NCBI GenBank assembly: GCA_947630635.1
Contig: CANRIJ010000099.1
Location: 1-5,786, forward strand
Source: an uncultured Spirochaetaceae bacterium
GTDB taxonomy: Bacteria; Spirochaetota; Spirochaetia; Sphaerochaetales; Sphaerochaetaceae
DNA: 5,786 nt
Reading direction: 5' to 3'
A model generated the notes under the pieces. The model made no database searches. It was given only the letters and a program-made list of their open reading frames with translations, and had not been told where the DNA came from. The position numbers and the translations under genes were made by a program. Shown in pieces: positions 1 through 5,786 of the stretch. Position 1 is the stretch's first letter, and each line of letters opens with the position of its first letter.

Positions 1-651
1 GGTAAAACCGGGTCTTTGATTTATGAACCTGTTTCCGCCAAAGCCATTTTGGCCGCCTTTGGAGGAGGGAGTATAGCTTTCGCCAGCACGTGGAGTTCTA
101 TCTTTTGAGCGAGGAGCAAAATCGCTGTTTCTATCTCTCTGCCCTCTCTGGAAATTGCCGCTTTCCCTTTGGTTTCTCTGGCCAGTCCCACCTACAATTC
201 CTACGACTCTGGATTTTCCATTCTCGCTCTTTGAGGGAGCCGGACTATAGAGTGGAGGAAGATCGACATTCTTTATGATGACTGGACCGGTTGTAAAGGA
301 AGACTTAAGCCTATTTGACTCAATCTCCTTCTGAGCCCTATTTAAATAGCTCTGTCCAGTTATTATCTGGCTCTTGTCAATTGGCTTTTTCTGCGGCTCT
401 TCGCTCTTCTCTGCCTCTTTTTTGCCTTTGTCTCTTACTATTGGCTCAATGGGAGGAAGATTTGCAGGAGTAGGTATCTTCTTAAAGGTAGGGATACTCG
501 ATTCGACATTCTCTTCAACTGGTCCCTTTTCCTTAAGCTTTACAACCGGTGATTTCTTGACAACCTTCTTGATAACTATGACTTTCTTGCCGGCTGTACC
601 TTTTATCTGGCTTTGTGTGGGATTCAATTTTGGATCTTTATTATCTGCCAT
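1..651 (-). CDS. infB: Translation initiation factor IF-2, N-terminal part (cut by the window edge)
   Basis: The frame is open from an ATG at 651 to base 1: 217 codons with no stop, so the gene continues past the left edge. Only the variable N-terminal region is present; the conserved GTPase core, which binds fMet-tRNA and joins the ribosomal subunits, lies outside. Visible are a Lys/Val patch near residues 22-33 (KKVIVIKKVVKK), a Lys/Glu/Pro-rich linker at about 38-97, and an Arg/Gln/Gly/Ser-rich, probably disordered tail from about 150 (QRNQRESGNFQRGQRDR and onward). Such basic, low-complexity N-termini are typical of spirochaetal IF-2. The start lies 9 bases after the nusA stop; a GGAG inside the nusA end is about 14 bases upstream, a distant Shine-Dalgarno, so coupling to nusA is likely. 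Identity rests mainly on the rimP-nusA-infB order plus composition, because no catalytic motif is in view. No ylxR or L7Ae-like gene separates it from nusA, unlike in many Firmicutes. Confidence 0.85.
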   Translation of the reverse strand, partial: MADNKDPKLNPTQSQIKGTAGKKVIVIKKVVKKSPVVKLKEKGPVEENVESSIPTFKKIPTPANLPPIEPIVRDKGKKEAEKSEEPQKKPIDKSQIITGQSYLNRAQKEIESNRLKSSFTTGPVIIKNVDLPPLYSPAPSKSENGKSRVVGIVGGTGQRNQRESGNFQRGQRDRNSDFAPRSKDRTPRAGESYTPSSKGGQNGFGGNRFINQRPGFT

Positions 652-660
652 ATGCTAAAA

Positions 661-2160
661 TCACTCTCCAAACTCAAATTCAGCACCACAGGATGGGCAT
701 ACAGTAGTACCAGCTTCCAATAGCGTATGGCACTTCGGACAGTAGAATGAGCCATCCTCTTCCTCTTCTTCCTCAATCTCAAGAGTTACGCTATTTCTGA
801 CAACCTCAATCTCATCTGCATCAAGCCCCATATTCATAAGCTCTTCATCATCATAGTCAAAGAATTTCTCGATTGTCCAAATTCCAATGCTCTTGAGTTT
901 CTCTGTTAGCTCTTCGGGAAGTCCTATTTCCTCTATTCTAGTCTCATCATCGCTGATCTCAACTCTGCTCTCACTCTCCTCTCCTTCGTCCTTGAAGAGC
1001 TGGTTGAAATCCTCATGGCTTCTCTGAACAATCTCCATCTGCTCAAACTCGCTCTGATTCTTGACCTCGATATTCCAGTCGCAAAGCATCTTTGCAAGCT
1101 TTACGTTTACTCCTCCTGGTCCGATTGCAATGCCTTGCTGATTCTCATCGACGATGGCAACAACATGCTTTGTGTCTGGGTCAATAGTAACTACTCTTCT
1201 GACTTGAGCAGGGATGAGGGCATTTGCAATATATGCAAGTGGGTCATCATCCCACCTTACAACATCTATTCTCTCACCCTCACACTCATTCATGATTGTC
1301 TTGATTCTCACTCCACCCTGCCCGACTGTTGATCCAACTGGGTCGATATCGCTCTTATGGGTATCAACGGCAATCTTTGTTCTCTGTCCAGCTTGCCTTA
1401 CTATTCCCTTAATTTCGACATCACCGCTTGCAATCTCAGGAACCTCATTCTCAATTAAAGCCTGAATAAACTCCTTAGAGCTTCTTGAGAGAAGAATCTT
1501 GACTCCCCTGAGGGATTTTGTGGTCTTTCCATCTTTGCTGCGCTTAAGAATCTCATCGCCTCTATCGACCTTTTCAACGTAGAACTTAAGTCTATCGCCT
1601 ACATCATAGGTCTCTCTTGGGCTTTGTCCTCTGACTGGAAAGAGTGCCTCAGTATTCTCAAGATTGAGATTTACAAGAAAATCTGCTCCCTTAGCACGAG
1701 ATATCTCGCCATTGACAAGCTTTCCCTCAAAATCCTTTGCCTTTGAGTAGACTCTATCTGTATTGAATTCCTTTACGATCTGTGTGCCCTTCTGCTTTGC
1801 AGACTGAATAGATGCTGATTCAAATTCCTCCGAAGGATTTACCTCAATCTCAACAGTATCTCCCAGGTTGAATTTTCTATCTGGGAATCTTGACTCAACC
1901 TCTTCAATCGAGATTTCCGTAACAGGATTGTACCAATGATCCTCATCAACTACTTTTCTAAGCGAGAGAACGCTGACAAGCTTCCTGATCTCTCCATCGT
2001 CATTTGGCTCCTCAGAGAATTTGATCTTGATATTCTCATCTGTTGAGTATCTCTTCTTATAGGCGCTCCTGAGAATATCCTCAATGAAGGACTCAACCTT
2101 CTCTTCGCTCATTCCCCTGCCTTTAACCATGTCGTTTATCTGTTCAGTCAGATTGAGCAT
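661..2160 (-). CDS. nusA: Transcription termination/antitermination protein NusA with a C-terminal zinc ribbon
   Basis: This 499-residue protein binds RNA polymerase and nascent RNA, modulating pausing, intrinsic and Rho termination, and antitermination. In order: an N-terminal polymerase-binding domain (about 1-130); an S1 domain (about 140-228) carrying a basic insertion near 200-219; KH1 with DPVGSTVGQGGVRIK (273-287, GxxG loop GQGG) and the family landmark ERIDVVRWDDDP (296-307); KH2 with AIGPGGVNVKLAKML (345-359, GxxG loop GPGG); then one helix-hairpin-helix-like repeat (about 408-458). After a six-Glu stretch (463-468) it ends in CPKC (474-477) and CPSC (488-491), a CX2C-X10-CX2C pattern expected to bind zinc. 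The ribbon is not part of the standard NusA architecture as I know it, and the second acidic repeat of E. coli NusA is absent. The start is fixed by a strong Shine-Dalgarno (AAGGAG) overlapping the rimP stop. NusA identity is secure; the ribbon's role is unknown. Confidence 0.97.
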   Translation of the reverse strand: MLNLTEQINDMVKGRGMSEEKVESFIEDILRSAYKKRYSTDENIKIKFSEEPNDDGEIRKLVSVLSLRKVVDEDHWYNPVTEISIEEVESRFPDRKFNLGDTVEIEVNPSEEFESASIQSAKQKGTQIVKEFNTDRVYSKAKDFEGKLVNGEISRAKGADFLVNLNLENTEALFPVRGQSPRETYDVGDRLKFYVEKVDRGDEILKRSKDGKTTKSLRGVKILLSRSSKEFIQALIENEVPEIASGDVEIKGIVRQAGQRTKIAVDTHKSDIDPVGSTVGQGGVRIKTIMNECEGERIDVVRWDDDPLAYIANALIPAQVRRVVTIDPDTKHVVAIVDENQQGIAIGPGGVNVKLAKMLCDWNIEVKNQSEFEQMEIVQRSHEDFNQLFKDEGEESESRVEISDDETRIEEIGLPEELTEKLKSIGIWTIEKFFDYDDEELMNMGLDADEIEVVRNSVTLEIEEEEEEDGSFYCPKCHTLLEAGTTVCPSCGAEFEFGE

Positions 2161-2166
2161 TTCTTT

Positions 2167-2172
2167 CTCCTT
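2167..2172 (-). promoter_or_regulatory. Shine-Dalgarno site of nusA, overlapping the rimP stop
   Basis: AAGGAG lies six bases upstream of the nusA ATG, and its first two A's are the last two bases of the rimP TAA stop. It is the strongest ribosome-binding site in the window; mutS, rimP and infB have weak, distant or no recognisable sites. It fixes the nusA start at 2160, and the overlap suggests that ribosomes ending on rimP can help expose or reload this site. Confidence 0.85.
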
Positions 2173-2641
2173 AAATTAATTTTGCCTTTGCTATGTCACT
2201 AAGCATAATGCTAATGGAAGAATCGATTTTATTCCCCTTCTCATCCTCTGCATCCAAGAGAAGAAGGGACTCTCTTTCTACCTTTGAGATTGTTCCGCTA
2301 ATATAGGCAGATTTTGACTTTAGGTAGAAAGAAGCTCTAGAGCCAGTAAAGGTCTCAAGCTCATCAATTCTCTTGATGTTTCTTCCCACCCCTGGACTCA
2401 TAACCTCAAGCGTAAGATCCCTATTGTCAAAGATAACCTCGTAGCGCGGATAGAGAATTCTGTAGGCATTCTCGAGATCTTTTGAGCTAATTGGCTCTGA
2501 GGGTTTGTAGAGAGTTACTTCAAGTCTCTCTTTTTCGCCCTTTCCAATATGTCTTAGCTCAACTAGCCTAAGGTCAATTGAGCCAACTAGGCTCTCAACT
2601 TCTCTAAATAGGCTCTCTTTTTCTTTTCTTTCCTCAAGCAT
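2171..2641 (-). CDS. rimP: Ribosome maturation factor RimP
   Basis: RimP is a cytoplasmic factor needed for late maturation of the 30S ribosomal subunit. The 156 residues match the usual length (about 150). The N-terminal alpha/beta domain (about 1-86) ends with the family signature LTLEVMSPGVGR (76-87; E. coli has a closely similar LEVSSPGLDR). The C-terminal Sm-like beta domain (about 90-156) includes FTGSRASFYLKS and closes with SDIAKAKLI, comparable to the SNIQKANLV of E. coli. The ATG at 2641 is the only credible start: an in-frame TAA lies upstream at 2678-2680, within the leader hairpin, and the next Met is residue 81. There is no visible Shine-Dalgarno; the preceding bases are AT-rich (GGTTTAAAT). 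It is the first gene of the rimP-nusA-infB cluster, whose members are commonly co-transcribed in bacteria. Confidence 0.95.
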   Translation of the reverse strand: MLEERKEKESLFREVESLVGSIDLRLVELRHIGKGEKERLEVTLYKPSEPISSKDLENAYRILYPRYEVIFDNRDLTLEVMSPGVGRNIKRIDELETFTGSRASFYLKSKSAYISGTISKVERESLLLLDAEDEKGNKIDSSISIMLSDIAKAKLI

Positions 2642-2656
2642 ATTTAAACCAATAAA

Positions 2657-2680
2657 TAAGGGACCCCTATCGGTCCCTTA
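2657..2680 (-). terminator. Intergenic hairpin: probable intrinsic terminator of bamA-mutS, possible rimP leader attenuator
   Basis: On the minus strand a perfect 9-bp stem, TAAGGGACC / GGTCCCTTA, encloses the 6-base loop GATAGG. It is followed by TTTATTGGTTTAAAT, a broken rather than clean U-tract. The hairpin begins 46 bases after the mutS stop and ends 15 bases before the rimP ATG. An extra CAAT/ATTG pairing (2682-2685 with 2650-2653) could lengthen the stem across a small internal loop. Termination after mutS is the simplest reading. Because the likely rimP promoter lies upstream of it, it may also sit in the rimP leader and be read through conditionally. Folding energy was not computed. 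Confidence 0.65.
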
Positions 2681-2704
2681 AATTGCTTTAATGAATCAAT
2701 GGAA

Positions 2705-2733
2705 ATATTAGATTAAAAAGAGGCCTTAGTCAA
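2705..2733 (-). promoter_or_regulatory. Candidate sigma70-type promoter for rimP-nusA-infB
   Basis: On the minus strand TTGACT (2728-2733, five of six bases matching the consensus -35) is followed after exactly 17 bases by TAATAT (2705-2710, four of six matching the -10). The -35 box overlaps the last codons and stop of mutS. A transcript would start near 2698, giving a leader of about 57 bases that contains the hairpin at 2657-2680. No other convincing promoter lies in the 84-base gap. Chance matches in AT-rich DNA are common, so this is a candidate only. Confidence 0.5.
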
Positions 2734-5305
2734 TCTCAAGTTCGTCCTTAATATCTGAGATGAGCGTGAAGGCATCTATTGGCCTAGATGAATCGATATC
2801 AAAGTCTGCAATTCTATCAAGAAGTTTTAGCTTCTTCTCAGTCTTTTCATCATAAGCTCTGCCATTATCTATGAAGAGGTCGCCCTGGCTCTTGTCAAAT
2901 AGAGAGTAATCCTGAAAATGCAGTCGCTGAAACTCTCTAGCCTCTCTTATCACCTCTTTCGGAAGTCCTGCCATCTTACTTACAAATATTCCATATGAGG
3001 AGCTGCTTGTGCCCTCAACTGCCTTTCTTAGAAACTCAATTTCTCCCTTCTCTTCCTTTACAGCCATATTTAAAAGCTGAAGTCCAGATGTATCGAGAAG
3101 AGTAAGCTCATGATAGTGAGTTGCAAAGAGAGTTATCGCACCGAGTTTCACAAGGTATTCCTTTATTGCATAAGCTAGGCTCATGCCATCCTCAGTACTG
3201 GTACCGCGTCCTATTTCGTCCATAATCACAAGGCTCTTTCTTGTTGATAGTCTCAGAATGCTTGCCGTCTCTGTCATCTCCAGAAGAAAAGTGGACTCGC
3301 CTCGGGATATATTGTCGCTTGCTCCAACACGGCAGAAGATTTTATCTGTCATTGGAATCTCAGCGCTTTCGGCAGGAACAAAGCTTCCCATATGGCTCAT
3401 TAGCACAATTAGGGCTACTTCCCTTAAATATGTGCTCTTTCCTGCCATATTGGGTCCAGTGAGAAGAGTGAATCTGCTCTTTTCAGTTGAGAATGAATTT
3501 GGGACATATGATCTCTTTCCCGTAAAATCCTCAACAATAGGATGTCTTCCATTTACTATTTTCAAGCTCTCAGAATCGCTTATTACAGGTCTGACATAAT
3601 CCTTTTCAAGCGCAAGAGCGCTAAGAGATGTATAGAAGTCCAGTATTGATATAAATGAGCCCAAAAGCGAGAGGGAGAGCGAAAGGTGCCTGGCTTTATC
3701 CAGAAATTCATCATAGACCTCCCTCTCCCTTTTTAATGCATCCTCCTCGCTTGATATAAGCTTATCCTTTAGGCTCTCAAGCTCTCTGGTTGTAAATCTC
3801 TCAACATTGACAAGTATCTGTTTTTTTATAAAGTATGAAGGAACTCTCTCAGCCTGTCCCTTGGGAACCTCTATGAATTTGCCTATTATTCTATTCTCTG
3901 AAATTCTCATCAAATTGAGCCCAGTCTCCCTCTTGAGAGACTCAATGTACTCATCAACAAGCTCATTGCCCTTTCTAGAATAGGATCTAAGCTCATCGAG
4001 AGTGCTGTCATATCCATCCAGAATAGAGTCTTCCCTAGTATAATTTGCATTGAGCTCTCGATTTATGCCTCTGTAGATATCAGAGGCAAATGCTATAAGC
4101 GCATTAAGCTCTCCCTCAAGATCGCTCTTAAGAGAGATAAGATCGGGAAAACGCGCTAAAAGCAATGAGACAGATGTTATAGCATCGGCTGAAGAGATAA
4201 AGTCCCTCGGGTAGAGCTTTTCCATTGATGCCTTGCTCGAGAGTCTCTCCATATCAGCTATCTCGGAAAGAGTCTTTCTTATCTCTTCAAGCCTCATCTT
4301 GTCTTCTATGAAATAGCTTACAAAGCCAAGACGCTTCTCAATCATCTCTTTGTCAAAGAGAGGATGAAGAATGGCGTTTTTCAAATACCTTGCGCCAGAG
4401 GATGTCTTTGTCCTATTAAGAGAATTAAAGAGAGTTGCATTATTTTTGGATTTACTTCCAATGGCTTCAATAAGCTCAAGGTTTCTTACAGCTGCGCTGT
4501 CGAGAAAGAGAGTCTTTGAGTCATCGCTCCACTCCACAGATCTAATCTGGGGGAGGCTCTTTTTGGCATTTTCAAATAGGTAGCCCAATAGAGCCCCTAT
4601 TGGATAGAGAATCTTGTCCTCTTCATCAATTGAGAATGCCGAGAGCGCCATCTCGCCAAATTGTCTATTTAGCTCTCTCTTTCCGTCCTTTAGGGAGAAT
4701 GACCAATTGGGAAGCTTTGTCACAATAGCCCTTTGCTGGTCGATTACAAGGCGAAACTCTTTATCTGTATAGTATTGGTCATCGCTTACAAGAATCTCCT
4801 TTGGCGTTAAAAGTACAAGTAGGCTCTCCAAAAATGAAAACGATCTATCATGGGGAGCCTTCTTTATTCTGAATTCCCCAGATGTAATATCGCTCCATGA
4901 GACAAATATCTCTTTTTTATCGTAGAAGACAGAGAGGATATTTGAGGGCGAGAGACTATCAAGGTAATCGTCCTCGACAACAGTAGCAGGAGTGTATATC
5001 TCTGTTACCTTTCTCTCTGCAAGCTCACGAGAGTTCTCCTCATTCATAACTTGATTTGAAACTGCTACCTTCTTTCCTGCATCCAGTAGTCTCTTTATGT
5101 AGTTATTTGCAGCATGGTATGGAATTCCACACATAGGCATTGTCCCCCTATGTGTCAAAGTCAGATTCAAAAGCTTAGATACCTCGATTGCATCAGAGAA
5201 GAACATCTCATAGAAATCGCCAAGACGGAAGAAGAGCACCTTGTCTTGGTGCTCCTCCTTTAGTCTGAGGTATTGCCTCATCATTGGTGTTTCTTTTTCT
5301 TTCAT
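2726..5305 (-). CDS. mutS: DNA mismatch repair protein MutS
   Basis: MutS binds base mismatches and small loops in newly copied DNA and, through ATP-driven clamp formation, recruits MutL. The 859 residues match MutS1 (E. coli 853). Seen: TPMMRQYLRLK (6-16); the mismatch-reading motif GDFYEMF with Phe31 and Glu33; connector, lever and clamp regions (about 120-560); then the ABC-type ATPase with Walker A GPNMAGKST (617-625), signature segment ASDNISRGEST (662-672), Walker B VIMDE (693-697) with GRGTST, and FATHYHE (727-733). QGDLF (807-811) fits the sliding-clamp-binding consensus QL(S/D)LF, and DIDSSRPIDAFTLISDIK (836-853) matches the C-terminal tetramerisation helices. All key residues look intact. 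The ATG at 5305 was chosen because it gives the family's usual N-terminus and shares a base with the bamA stop (TGATG). An upstream in-frame ATG at 5380 would add 25 residues encoded inside bamA. No clear Shine-Dalgarno, so coupling is likely. Confidence 0.98.
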   Translation of the reverse strand: MKEKETPMMRQYLRLKEEHQDKVLFFRLGDFYEMFFSDAIEVSKLLNLTLTHRGTMPMCGIPYHAANNYIKRLLDAGKKVAVSNQVMNEENSRELAERKVTEIYTPATVVEDDYLDSLSPSNILSVFYDKKEIFVSWSDITSGEFRIKKAPHDRSFSFLESLLVLLTPKEILVSDDQYYTDKEFRLVIDQQRAIVTKLPNWSFSLKDGKRELNRQFGEMALSAFSIDEEDKILYPIGALLGYLFENAKKSLPQIRSVEWSDDSKTLFLDSAAVRNLELIEAIGSKSKNNATLFNSLNRTKTSSGARYLKNAILHPLFDKEMIEKRLGFVSYFIEDKMRLEEIRKTLSEIADMERLSSKASMEKLYPRDFISSADAITSVSLLLARFPDLISLKSDLEGELNALIAFASDIYRGINRELNANYTREDSILDGYDSTLDELRSYSRKGNELVDEYIESLKRETGLNLMRISENRIIGKFIEVPKGQAERVPSYFIKKQILVNVERFTTRELESLKDKLISSEEDALKREREVYDEFLDKARHLSLSLSLLGSFISILDFYTSLSALALEKDYVRPVISDSESLKIVNGRHPIVEDFTGKRSYVPNSFSTEKSRFTLLTGPNMAGKSTYLREVALIVLMSHMGSFVPAESAEIPMTDKIFCRVGASDNISRGESTFLLEMTETASILRLSTRKSLVIMDEIGRGTSTEDGMSLAYAIKEYLVKLGAITLFATHYHELTLLDTSGLQLLNMAVKEEKGEIEFLRKAVEGTSSSSYGIFVSKMAGLPKEVIREAREFQRLHFQDYSLFDKSQGDLFIDNGRAYDEKTEKKLKLLDRIADFDIDSSRPIDAFTLISDIKDELEID

Positions 5306-5307
5306 CA
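5303..5307 (-). promoter_or_regulatory. TGATG stop/start overlap coupling bamA and mutS
   Basis: The bamA stop TGA (5305-5307) and mutS start ATG (5303-5305) share one A. With no clear Shine-Dalgarno before this ATG (the preceding bases are AACGAGCCTCTAT), ribosomes finishing bamA probably re-initiate on mutS. The sequence shows the overlap directly; coupling is inferred. Confidence 0.75.
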
Positions 5308-5786
5308 ATAGAGGCTCGTTGATATGGCCAAAACCAGATTTAGACCAAGAGATCCCGGAAGAATAAATCCATTGACCCACTTGGGGTTATTCTCAATGAT
5401 TGTTGCATTCTTAACGATATAGAGTCCAAGCGGGAAGCCTGGAATCTGAAGCTTTAGTCCAAGACCCATTGCAAAATACCAGTCAATATTATTGAAATTA
5501 TTCAATTCGTTAAGTGTATTGGTAACTCCTGTTGCTGATGCAAATGCCTCTACTGCAAGCATTTGATAGACTATAGGATATGTTAGCTCCAACTGGGTAT
5601 GCCACATAAACGCCAGGTCATAGACAACTGAGAAGCCTCTGCCAATATTCATTCCATCTATGTAGAGCATCTCATACTTTGTCGCACCATACTGCGGCTC
5701 ATACCAGCCCCAACCTCTTCCATCGCTAATTGGATCTGTGTTGTACCAGAACTGGGGAAGCATAAGAGATACTGAGGATGTGAGTG
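5305..5786 (-). CDS. bamA: Outer-membrane assembly factor BamA (Omp85 family), C-terminal end of the barrel, partial
   Basis: The last 159 codons and stop are present; the frame is still open at the right edge, so the POTRA domains and most of the barrel lie outside. BamA folds and inserts beta-barrel proteins into the outer membrane. Evidence: IDGMNIGRGFS (fragment residues 42-52), where GRGF aligns with the conserved VRG(F/Y) tip of Omp85 loop L6, followed by the strand pattern QLELTYPIVYQMLAVEAFA and by WYFAMGLGLKLQIPGFPLGLYIV, the penultimate strands with the usual G-x-P-L segment. The final strand LGLNLVLAISTSLY alternates hydrophobic and polar residues and ends in an aromatic (Tyr), as a barrel-insertion signal should. 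The bamA-mutS neighbourhood resembles Treponema, where, from memory, skp lies between the two. Another Omp85 protein (TamA-like) is possible, since POTRA number cannot be seen. An internal Met at 5763 is not the start. Confidence 0.82.
   Translation of the reverse strand, partial: LTSSVSLMLPQFWYNTDPISDGRGWGWYEPQYGATKYEMLYIDGMNIGRGFSVVYDLAFMWHTQLELTYPIVYQMLAVEAFASATGVTNTLNELNNFNNIDWYFAMGLGLKLQIPGFPLGLYIVKNATIIENNPKWVNGFILPGSLGLNLVLAISTSLY

Noticed and set aside
90..658. Plus-strand open frames of 62 and 94 codons, the latter with hydrophobic Phe/Leu/Ser-rich stretches suggesting a membrane protein
   Set aside because: They lie opposite infB; the hydrophobicity follows from reading Lys/Glu codons backwards. 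The minus frame is continuous over all 217 codons.
1015..1465. Two overlapping plus-strand open frames of 105 and 83 codons
   Set aside because: Both are antisense to the NusA KH domains, overlap each other in different frames, and lack recognisable motifs or Shine-Dalgarno sites.
3183..3599. A 138-codon open frame on the plus strand, and a shorter one overlapping it
   Set aside because: It is fully antisense to the conserved MutS ATPase region, matches no known protein pattern and has no ribosome-binding context. It is a shadow of mutS codon use.
4371..4583. A 70-codon plus-strand open frame
   Set aside because: Antisense to the middle of mutS, with no independent support.
661..5305. Repeated CTCTC/GAGAG runs across the plus strand, considered as a possible repeat family
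   Set aside because: They fall in codons for Glu, Arg, Ser and Leu on the coding strand with no fixed unit length or spacing. This is purine-rich codon use, not a repeat array.
5306..5380. A 25-residue N-terminal extension of MutS from an upstream in-frame ATG
   Set aside because: The extension is encoded inside bamA and resembles no MutS. The ATG at 5305 gives the standard KETPMMRQYLRLK start.
5305..5763. Treating the Met at 5763 as the start of a complete 152-residue protein
   Set aside because: The frame stays open to the right edge with more barrel-like sequence, and the content is only the C-terminal part of an Omp85 barrel, so the gene is partial rather than short.

Overview
The window reads as one leftward (minus-strand) block of housekeeping genes from a diderm bacterium, most probably a spirochaete (Treponema/Sphaerochaeta-like relatives). 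This rests on three things: the end of a short Omp85/BamA barrel lies directly upstream of mutS (Treponema pallidum has bamA, skp and mutS together, from memory); the IF-2 N-terminus is rich in Lys/Val and then Arg/Gln/Gly; and base composition is moderate to AT-leaning with AGA/AGG/ATA codons common. The genus cannot be fixed from the window alone.

Layout in transcription order, right to left: (1) the 3' end of bamA, outer-membrane beta-barrel assembly, cut by the right edge; (2) mutS, complete, whose ATG overlaps the bamA stop in a TGATG; (3) an 84-base gap holding a sigma70-like promoter whose -35 box overlaps the mutS stop, followed by a 9-bp GC-rich hairpin; (4) rimP, 30S maturation factor; (5) nusA, transcription elongation/termination factor, with an unusual C-terminal zinc ribbon; (6) the first 217 codons of infB (initiation factor IF-2), cut by the left edge. 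No gene is supported on the plus strand, and no stretch over 300 bases lacks a gene. I see no tRNA, rRNA, mobile element or CRISPR array.

There appear to be two transcription units. bamA-mutS is closed by the intergenic hairpin. rimP-nusA-infB is the classic cluster joining ribosome maturation, transcription elongation and translation initiation; rimP/nusA are 10 bases apart and nusA/infB 9 bases apart. Because the hairpin sits between the best promoter candidate and rimP, it could act as both the mutS terminator and a leader attenuator for the rimP cluster.

I do not see an undescribed system here. The points most worth a second look are the four-cysteine ribbon fused to NusA, the promoter/hairpin arrangement upstream of rimP, the bamA-mutS translational overlap without an intervening skp, and a basic insertion in the NusA S1 region.
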